The position numbers were made by a program, and so were the translations under genes. From Endocalyx cinctus (Eukaryota; Ascomycota; Sordariomycetes; Amphisphaeriales; Apiosporaceae), in NCBI GenBank assembly GCA_001600455.1, contig BCKC01000011.1, positions 1,367,290-1,431,289 of the forward strand: a DNA stretch of 64,000 nucleotides, given 5' to 3'. The notes below the pieces were generated by a model. That model searched no databases, was not told the DNA's origin, and saw only the letters and a program-made list of their open reading frames with translations. Below are positions 55,978-64,000 of this stretch, one piece after another (within the stretch, counting starts at the first letter, position 1; each line of letters starts with the position of its first letter).

Positions 55978-57166
55978 ATGGGAGCCAGCAAGCAAAAGAA
56001 GGCGGAATACGTAAGTTTAAAATTCAAAGAATAATTAGAAAATTAATATTACCAGAAAAAAAAAAAAAGAGTACACTCCTAACTTTGCCTCTCTTTTTAG
56101 TTCCCCAAGCTGAAGGGCTTGCTCGAAGACTACAAGTCCGTTTTCCTCGTCACCGTCGACAATGTCAGCTCTCAACAGATGCACGAGATCCGACAGGCTC
56201 TCCGTGGAGAGGCTGTCGTTCTTATGGGAAAGAACACCATGGTAAGTTGACATTCTACTCCATTTATCGTTAAAATAAGTCGTGATAATTATCTAACGTT
56301 TTTTTTTTTTTCACTTCCCCTTTGATAGGTTCGCCGAGCTTTGAGAACCTTCATTGCCGATACCCCCGAATACGAGCGACTCCTTCCTCACATCAAGGGA
56401 AACATTGGTTTCGTCTTCACCAACGGTGATCTGAAGACGATCCGTGATAAGATCTTGGACAACAAGGTCGCTGCTCCGGCTCGTGCTGGTGCTGTCGCCC
56501 CCGCCGATGTGTGGGTTCCAGCCGGAAACACCGGTATGGAACCTGGAAAGACTTCCTTCTTCCAAGCTCTCGGTGTTCCGACCAAAATTGCACGTGGTAC
56601 CATCGAAATTACCACTGACCTGAGGCTCGTTGAGGCCGGTAACAAGGTCGGTCCTTCCGAGGCCACCCTCCTTAACATGCTGAATATCTCTCCCTTCACC
56701 TACGGTCTTGGTGTTTCCGTCGTCTATGACGAGGGTAACACTTTCCCGCCCAGCGTTCTGGATATCAGCGAAGATCAGCTCCTCAAGACCTTCTCGGGCG
56801 CCATCACGACCATCACTGTTCTGTCTCTGGCGCTGAACTTCCCGACCCTACCTTCGATCATCCACTCTTTGATGAACGGCTACAAGAAGGTTCTTGCTGT
56901 CGCCGTCGAGACCGAGTACGGCTGGCCCGAAATTGAGGAGCTCAAGGATCGCATTGCGAACCCTGATGCCTACGCCGCCGCTGCCCCTACGGCTGCCGCT
57001 ACCGACTCCGCTCCTGCCGCCGCCGCGGAAGAGGAGACTAAGGATGAGGAAGACGAGGAATCTGGTGACGAAGGTTTCGGTGGTCTCTTGTACGTGAACT
57101 TCTCAACCCCCCCTACTCCGACACATTGCAGTAGTACTAACTTGATTTCTCTCTTACAGTGATTAA
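55978..57166 (+). CDS. rpp0: 60S acidic ribosomal protein P0 (uL10)
   Basis: Four exons, 55978-56010, 56101-56241, 56329-57089 and 57160-57166, encode 313 aa. P0 anchors the P1/P2 stalk on the large subunit, which recruits and activates translational GTPases. The core is standard: [89 protein letters not shown] and [18 protein letters not shown]. The Ala-rich hinge and acidic tail end in DEGFGGLFD. That last FD is supplied by the 7-nt final exon (one base, GAT, TAA), which makes the conserved stalk C-terminus depend on correct removal of the last intron. Length matches fungal P0. Confidence 0.96.
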
Positions 57167-57889
57167 ATTACTTAGCACAACAAAGGTATTAGGGAACTGG
57201 TATTTAATCATGCATCTGTTAGGCTTTCGAGATCTAGACATTCGAGAATCAACGGTATATAGGTCTTACCGGTCAATTAAGACTAGTCTGATCTGACCAA
57301 ACAACACATCGACTTGAAGTTCAGTGCTACGCAGTGATTAATAATGTGACATGTTTCAGCAATGTCATAATTATGAAAAAGAGGTCAGTACAACATGTTC
57401 CATTCATTTCCTTACTCCTTTTCATACGTGTTCTATGATTAAATTATGAATATCAAGAGCTTTTTAACCCTGAATTATTTTTGATGACACATTCATCACC
57501 ACCCTATGAGACACTACCATTTATATTACATTTTATAAAACATGATATATGAGAAGAGTTGAGAACTAACTATCGCTCATTTAGGATCCCTCTGATTGAC
57601 AACATGAAGCATGTCTAATTATGACATTAATCCTATAGCTTCATAGTCGGAACCTATATGACTTGAACCTCGCTTTGACGTAGTTGGCGGATCCATATGG
57701 ATCCATATATATCCAGAGCAGCCCGAGAAGTATGTTGCATGCGTATTTCATCAGGTTGAGAGTACACGAGGTGACGCGTAGTCATTTTCCCTCCTCGAGA
57801 CTATGAATTCTCAGAATAGACAGACAACATGTAGATTATACCTCCTTTGCGCAAATGTGTTATGTAAACAACTACTCCTTATACTACTT
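57167..57889. other. Intergenic, between convergent 3' ends
   Basis: This 0.72-kb gap lies between the uL10 and msh1 3' ends. A GGATCCATAT word is repeated near 57690. No other feature is seen. Confidence 0.55.
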
Positions 57890-60800
57890 TTATCTCTCTT
57901 GTTCCGAGAGCATATCCATAGCCACGGTAATAGCAGCTTTGGGTAATCCCGCCACTTCGGCAACCTTGAGCGCATGACTTTGCCGATTGACTCCTTTGCG
58001 AAGCTTATGTACGTAGACGAAGCCGCCCCGATCGTCTTCTTCAACGTCTGTCGCGTAAGTAGCGATGGGCCCGCCGGCGTCGACGTGCATACCACGCTCG
58101 GCGACGACGTCGGCTAAAGGGTGAAAATGAGTTGCGAAGAGGGCGCGGCACCGATTGACGACGGCGAGATGATGCAGCACGGCAAAGGCGACGGCGGTAC
58201 CGTCTTCGGGGGTCGTCCCGCGCCCGACCTCGTCCATGATGACGAAGGAGCGGGGCGTGGCGGCGCGCAAGATCTGGGCGGTCTCGAGCATCTCGACCAT
58301 GAAGGTGCTCTGGTTACGGTACAGGTTATCGGCCGAGCCGACGCGGGAGTAGACGGCGTCCGAGATGGACAGCTCGGCGTGGTCGGCGGGGACGTAGCAG
58401 CCGGCCTGGGCCATGATGGTGATGAGCGCGTTCTGTCGTAAGTAAGTCGACTTGCCGGCCATGTTGGGTCCGGTGATGAGCCAGAGGCGACCCTCGGCGG
58501 CGGAGCTGCCGACGAGGCAGTCGTTCTTGGTGAAGGAGCGCCCTTGCTCGCGCAGGCCTCCCTCGACGGTCGGGTGACGACCGCCGACGATGACGGTCTG
58601 AGCTGCTCCGCGGGCGTGAGCGCGATCATCCCTGAGAATTGGCCGCTTGAGTTTCTGCTCTCGCGCTAGGCGCGCGAACGAGCTGGTCACGTCGAGCTCG
58701 TCGAGAACGGCGGCGTTGCGGCGCAGCTTGACCAGGTTGGCGACGACGAGGGCGCGCAGCTCGGACAGGAGACGCTGCTCCTCGGTTTGAATCTCGAACC
58801 GAGTCCGATGGATGCGTTCGCCGAGGGTGGTCCACTCGGCCAAGTGGAAGGTGCGGGTGCTACGGCTCGAGCCGACAACGGTGATACCGTCGATGCCGCC
58901 GAACGCCTTGCGTGCGTCCTTGCCCTTGACGTGGCAGATATGGCCGAGGTTTGGGGCCCATTTCAGGGTGAGACTAGGGGCATCCAGCCGCTCGCGCAGA
59001 GTCGAGCCTAGGACAAGTTTCTCGTTGAGCAGGGCGGATAGTTCGGTGTGCAGGGCTGAAAGACCTGGGCTCGCGCCAGGCTTCATCACAAAGGTGTTGA
59101 TATCGTCGTTATAGTGCTCCTTGATGGAAACCGGTCCCTTCTTTTTCGCGGCGGCGAAGTTCTTGGGTAGCGCGCCCGCGACCTCTTCCTGAGCACCCTC
59201 GGTCGCTACGACGCCCCCGGCAAGGGTCATAAACTGCCGAGCTTCGTCTTCTTCGTTCTGGTGTTCTTGAACGAGCCCGTCTTCGTCGATGGAGTTCCTA
59301 ATGCGATCGGCGAGGTTCCCCGGTTCTTCAAGCCTGATACATGAGAGAAGAGAGGTGAGGCAGTTAGGTATAAATGATGCTGAAACGTTTGTTTCGTGTG
59401 GCGCTGCCGATGTTGAGGGAAGGACATGGCTTGCCGCTTTCTTCAAGAGCGTGACGATATCCTGGGTGGCGCGAATAGTGTTGGCTAAGGCAATGAGATC
59501 ATCCGGGTCTCCACGTCCGATTGCAAACTTTTGTACCAGGCGCTGCGAATCATGGCTCCTCCTTAACAGCATGATAATTTCGTCACGAAGATCCTCATGC
59601 TGTATGAAATGCTCTACTAAATCTTGGCGCGATTGTATGGTCTCTAAAGACGTGGAAGGGGCGCACAGCCATGTATTCAATAACCGAGCACCACCTTTCG
59701 TCACCGTTCTCCTTACGGCGTGTAGGAGACTTCCCTTGAATGCGCCGTCTCTAATCGTTTGTCTTATTTCTAGCGACCGCATACTGTTTTTGTCGATGGT
59801 CATGACTGACATGTTCTCATATCGTTGAGGAGGTTGCAGTTTCATACTTAGTCCTTGTAGACGATCTCTAACATACTGGAGCAAAAGGCTACCGGCGTTG
59901 ACTTCCTCAGTCGTGAAAGTCTTAGCCGTGCGGGCGGGAATATCCGATTCTAACATGTGACCCCATTGCGATATGGGCAGATGCTGCTGAGCCTGGGGTG
60001 TAAAAGTGATCAAATGCTTGTCCTCTGCAAGTATAGAAAATAGCAAGTGATTCCTCCGCGACTCAAGAACTTGGTCTACAACGACTTCTCTCGGTCCCAC
60101 GCGAGCGAGGACGGAGGATAAAGAGGCGGTTGCTACTTCTTGGGTGTAGAACTGGCCGGTGGAGATATCTATCCATGCTAGGCCTACTGGAGATGTATCG
60201 CCGCCACCACCTTCAAGTCTGGCCTCAGTTGTTTGTGCTTCACCTTTAATATTACCATCTGTGACCGAATTGACAAGGCAATCGGGACTGAGATGAATGG
60301 CCATGACATAATTATTAGCATACGGGTCAATGAAATTCTCATCTATGAGAGTACCGGGGGTGATGACACGGGTGACTCTACGGTCGTGCATCAACCCTCC
60401 CGACTTGACCTTGTCGCCAGGGTCATTGGGAAACTCCTCGGCTACGGCGACATAACAGTTGAGGTCAAGCACTAAGGTTTTGAGAAATCGGTCAAGTTGG
60501 AAGAACGGGAAGCCAGCCTACAAGGAAGAAGAAAAGGGAATAAGAAAAACACAAATCAGAACACGAAACATTCTCAGATGATTACTTAGTTTTTGAAGGG
60601 AAAACGTGGGGTCGAGAAAGCTGTTACAGTACCATTGAAACTGGGCCGGCATTTGTCTTTTTCTGGGCCAGCTTGAGATTTAACAGAGGGGCATACTCCT
60701 CGGCTTGCTCGAGGTAGAGTTCGTAGAAACCACCAACTCTGGTTAGGAGCACGCAATTCTCAAATTTAATCATATTTCGACGAGCCTGTAGGATGACGGT

Positions 60801-61097
60801 AGGATAGGCGGGCCCCTCATCCTGCTGGGGTGTATCGATAATCGGAGGATCATTTAACTTGATGGGGCCTTGGGGTAGATCTTCAAGCCTTAAAGACGAC
60901 TTCGTCTTCTTGCCTCGAACCTGATACGAAGGGCACAGGGCTAGGCGATGGAGCTGAGGAGGTGTGGCTTGATGATTTGTTAAGTTGGAAAGCCGCTTTC
61001 CCGAAGTGCGGCATCGGATAAAGGCTGGGTGACTAAAATAGAGTCCATTGAAGGTGGGTGGGAAAAGGCGGAGGCGACATGATGTCAAAGTAGTCAT
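57890..61097 (-). CDS. msh1: Mitochondrial DNA mismatch repair protein Msh1 (MutS homologue)
   Basis: Two exons, 61097-60633 and 60517-57890, join in phase 0 to give 1030 aa. Msh1 is the mitochondrial MutS that maintains mtDNA by mismatch recognition and suppression of recombination. The presequence is Arg/Ser/Thr-rich (MTTLTSCRLRLFPPTFNG). The mismatch-binding domain has the MutS Phe-x-Glu-type element in LLTRVGGFYELYLEQAEEYAP, which reads GGFYELY instead of the MutS GDFYE form. The connector, lever and clamp regions follow. The ATPase has Walker A GPNMAGKSTYLRQNALI (about 835), SRVGSADNL, STFMVEM, Walker B FVIMDEVGRGTTPEDG (about 914) and ATHFHPLADV. The C-terminus KVAEVAGLPKAAI is typical. 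The length fits fungal Msh1. The ATPase half is notably GC-rich compared with neighbours. Confidence 0.93.
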
Positions 61098-62668
61098 CGT
61101 GTTAATCGCCTACGATCCTCTTTTTCTTCTTCTTCTTTCCTCTTTGAAATCTAGGCCTCGTTTCATCTGGTTTGGCGATAGAGAAAGTGGATTCTCATCC
61201 TCTTTGATTGATTCAATTGATTTGATTACCAAGAAAGGGGGTACCAAAGTTTTCAAACCTGCGGAGGTTAAAAAAATAAAATAAATAAATAAAAAGGTAC
61301 ACAGAGAGAATGATGATTTGAAAAAGCTATCAAATTCGGCGTGTCTTTTTTTTTTCTTAAGCGACTATCGGATATTATTACAGATAGGGCGAATACTGTA
61401 TATATACATTATGCTGTATAAGTTCATATATAAGTATACGTGTATGTATAGAGTATCAATATACACATTAATGTCTGCGCGTGTTTATTTATTTATTTTT
61501 TTTTTCATGTTTTATTTTTATTCTTATTTTATTTCAGTGAGTAACGCAGTGTAAAAGTACCCCTTGTCAAAAAAAAAGTCTGGAGATTTGGAATATTCGT
61601 CATTTTCTCCAGCTCACTGCTACCTTTTACGCCGCCTTTTCAAGAACCTGACAGCATACATTTGGAATCCCTAGAGCAACATGATCAATCATTGGACGCC
61701 GCAAAATACCTCTCCTCTCATCTCATCCTTGTAACAACCGATAACCATTTCAGTTTCAGACGAATAAAATAGTGTATATGTAAAAGAAAAGAAGACGTGT
61801 ATATGTATATGTATGTACCTTACCAACCTTACCAACCTAACCTGCCTAGGTAGTATGAAAGGCCCGTGGACGCGAGCTATGTTGAACATGTGAATAAAAC
61901 ATATATGTATATCTCCTCTCATTCGAATTTTAATGTGAACTGTAAGTCTCCACGGCACCTACATATACATAGTATACTTCATTTGAACCTAGACCTAAAC
62001 TTGGGACCTGACAAGGCAGCTTTTAAATCTGGTTGTCCATGTCATCGCAATCCAACATAATTACAATAGTTGTAAATCTCCTTAACATCTCAAATCGATC
62101 AGACGAGGTTTTCTCAAATCCTCGAGAATCTCGATTTTCTATAGCCTTACGGAAATCACAAATCTTCCTCGCTTATATATATGTACACCTTTATATATAT
62201 CTTATCTGCTTTATATTTATAACAACTTATCTTCGATGCCATTGATCGAGTGAATCTGCAGAAACTATCCTACTAACTGGTCAGTTATCAACTCTTCACT
62301 TACTTACGTACGGAACTTAATAGTTGAGAGTCTCATACCTCTGGGAGAATATCAAATACGAGTCGTCTTGCTACCAGGTTAGGAAAAGCCACTCATACCC
62401 CCTTTCTCCCCGATCAATACTCCATTCATCAAATACCATCTTACTACATATCCTCACGTTGCACTGACATTTTCACTTCCCTTCTTTGTCATTCGTTTTT
62501 TTTTTTGGTTACCGTAATCCTGCATTCTTGTGCGTATAACACGTTTCCAAACTAAGTTCTATTTTGGGGCCGAAGGAATCTGTCTATCATCTTGTATTTT
62601 TGTTTCCGGGCCGTAGACGCGCGAGATACTACCACTCACTACCTTTCTTACTTATCTTGCTTTTCTGA

Positions 62669-62714
<46 letters not shown>

Positions 62715-62835
62715 CCAACAAGACGCATAACCACGGTTCTGACCTCCTACCGATAGGTATATATGGTGGTGCATGCCACAACCTACAGCGCGTTAGACTT
62801 TCGTTTGGGATGGGACCAGCAACTTGCTCGACGGC
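61098..62835. other. Intergenic, divergent promoter and long leader
   Basis: This 1.74-kb AT-rich gap lies between msh1 and the polyglutamine gene. It contains T-runs near 61345-61357 and 61497-61505, one TACCTAGG-type word near 61845, and a (GA)n run at 62675-62710 that is probably in the leader of the downstream gene. I see no coding exon with confidence. Confidence 0.55.
62675..62710. repeat. (GA)n microsatellite
   Basis: About 18 GA units lie about 125 bp upstream of the start of the polyglutamine-rich gene, probably in its leader or promoter. Confidence 0.9.
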
Positions 62836-63939
62836 ATGCAGTCCCAAAAAGCCCTGCATATCACCATACCACCGGTGCACGTTGGGGGGCCGGTATCAAT
62901 GAGACAGCCAACGGCGGGTAACGATGGCGCGACGAGAAAGTCCGGCTCTAAGGAGCAGCTAGAGGCACGGTACAAGGCCCTGATGCGGAACATGATGATA
63001 ATGCAGCAGATGAGGAAGCTCGGGGTATCCAGGACCACAACTCAGCAGCAGCAGCAGCAGCATCATCAACGCCCACAGCAACAACAATCATCACCACAGC
63101 AGCAGCAACAGCAACAACAGCCGCAGCAGGATGGAACAAGGGTGCGCGGTTCAAAGGAGTCGGGTTCGAATCCCTTCACGCTCACGAGACAGCAGGTGCA
63201 CTCATTCTCTGCCCAAGAATGTGGTCTTCAGCACCTCAACGGCAACGACACACCCTCCGTAGCGACAAAACTTCCCCCGACGCCTCCCGAACCAACCACT
63301 GCGCCGCTGGACTGTTCCAAAGCAGCAACGTCAGCGGTATCGGATAATTTACCTTCACAAAATAAACCACAACAACAGAACTCCGAACCTCCTCCTACCC
63401 GTCCTCGAGCACAACAACAACAACAGCAGCAACAAAGAAAGACGTTGCAGAAGAACAACAAAGGTCCCAAGCCAGCCGCCAAGATAGCGACCGGCAGAAA
63501 CGGGAAGAAGGGGCAGCAGCAACCGTCCGGAATATCCTCGACGCTGCTCTCCAACAGCCAACTCACGGCTGCCCTCGACGAGCTCGTGAACTCGTCTAGC
63601 CAGCCGACTCCGCCGGACGAGGACTTTATGAATAACCTCAATATGAACATGAACATGAACATGAATATGACTCACAACATGACCCAATCAATGGTCGTCC
63701 CTTTCCCCAACGCCGTCCCGTCGTACGTATCGCCTGCTATGCATCATAACGTCAACCATCATCAGCACCAACATCAACAGCATCATCATCATCAACAACA
63801 ACAACAACATCAACATAATCACCATAACTCGGTCTCGATCCCGCAATATCCAACTACGATGTACGATCAAACGTCCATGCCGTTTCCTGACGCCATGTCA
63901 TTTTCGACGTACTGGGAATCGAACGGTAGCTTAGGATAA
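62836..63939 (+). CDS. Polyglutamine/His/Asn-rich protein, possible transcriptional regulator
   Basis: A frame of 367 aa from the ATG at 62836; the frame is open a little further upstream, so an upstream exon is possible. Residues 1-70 look ordered (ALHITIPPVHVGGPV, then EARYKALMRNMMIMQQMRKLGV, a Met-rich helix). Then Gln runs (about 70-100 and 185-200), a Pro-rich part, a basic Lys patch (QKNNKGPKPAAKIATGRNGKKG), a (NM)n run and a His/Gln-rich stretch follow. The end (YPTTMYDQTSMPFPDAMSFSTYW) is ordered again. Low-complexity Gln/His runs with a basic patch are common in fungal transcription regulators, but no DNA-binding domain is visible. I do not recognise it. The CAG/CAA and CAT/CAC runs are likely to vary in length. 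Confidence 0.65.
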   Translation: MQSQKALHITIPPVHVGGPVSMRQPTAGNDGATRKSGSKEQLEARYKALMRNMMIMQQMRKLGVSRTTTQQQQQQHHQRPQQQQSSPQQQQQQQQPQQDGTRVRGSKESGSNPFTLTRQQVHSFSAQECGLQHLNGNDTPSVATKLPPTPPEPTTAPLDCSKAATSAVSDNLPSQNKPQQQNSEPPPTRPRAQQQQQQQQRKTLQKNNKGPKPAAKIATGRNGKKGQQQPSGISSTLLSNSQLTAALDELVNSSSQPTPPDEDFMNNLNMNMNMNMNMTHNMTQSMVVPFPNAVPSYVSPAMHHNVNHHQHQHQQHHHHQQQQQHQHNHHNSVSIPQYPTTMYDQTSMPFPDAMSFSTYWESNGSLG

Positions 63940-64000
63940 TATCTGTTGACGAAAACGGAGAAAGAAAGAAAAAGTAAAAAAAAAACTCAAGGGGGGGGGG

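Noticed and set aside
58114..59114. Several long frames on other strands and phases across the msh1 ATPase region
   Set aside because: They are shadows of a GC-rich exon; only the msh1 frame carries conserved motifs.
63162..63174. Exact tRNA T-arm-like sequence GGGTTCGAATCCC
   Set aside because: It lies inside the polyglutamine gene's frame, and neither a matching acceptor stem nor D and anticodon arms can be drawn around it.

Overview
This window is a euchromatic, gene-rich piece of nuclear DNA from a filamentous ascomycete (Pezizomycotina, most like a Sordariomycete). The evidence is short phase-conserving GT-AG introns (mostly 49-140 nt) in nearly every gene, protein families typical of fungi (Erg26, Lrg1, Prp5, a Zap1/ZafA-like factor, Atp10, DUF3632), about one gene per 2.7 kb on alternating strands, and AT-rich gaps full of the palindromic word TACCTAGGTA. 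I could not fix genus or order from the sequence alone. I assembled splice models by eye; joins are supported by matching phase, donor/acceptor and protein-family continuity, not by transcripts.

Layout. 0-8 kb: the 3' part of an unrecognised gene, a tandem-UBC ubiquitin E2-like gene (-) and a sterol C-3 dehydrogenase gene (erg26, +). 8-20 kb: a four-LIM RhoGAP (Lrg1, -), an unrecognised conserved-looking protein (+), a mitochondrial two-HMG-box protein (-) and a DUF3632 gene (+) with abnormally short putative introns. 20-29 kb: a MITE-like element, the spliceosomal helicase Prp5 (+), a small lipid-anchored SVIP-like p97-binding candidate (-) and a zinc-responsive C2H2 factor (+). 29-46 kb: ribosomal protein uL29/L35 (-), Golgi SNARE Gos1 (+), Atp10 (-), branched-chain acyltransferase E2 (+), gluconokinase (-), a 3.8-kb stretch without recognisable genes, dipeptidyl peptidase III (+) and ribosomal eL6 (-). 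46-64 kb: proteasome receptor Rpn13 (+), a small unrecognised protein (-), Orc3 (-), a mitochondrial PPR-type protein (+), ribosomal uL10/P0 (+), mitochondrial MutS homologue Msh1 (-) and a polyglutamine-rich protein (+).

Functionally this is a housekeeping region: ribosome (three proteins), ubiquitin/proteasome (E2, Rpn13, probable p97 cofactor), mitochondria (HMG protein, Atp10, E2 acyltransferase, PPR protein, Msh1), DNA replication/repair (Orc3, Msh1), splicing and trafficking. I see no secondary-metabolite cluster, no tRNA or rRNA, no CRISPR and no intact autonomous transposon. The items most worth a second look are the SVIP-like protein, the micro-introns or nonsense codons in the DUF3632 gene, the MITE-like element, an inverted pair of CAAGGT sites upstream of the ZafA-like gene, and the dispersed TACCTAGG motif.
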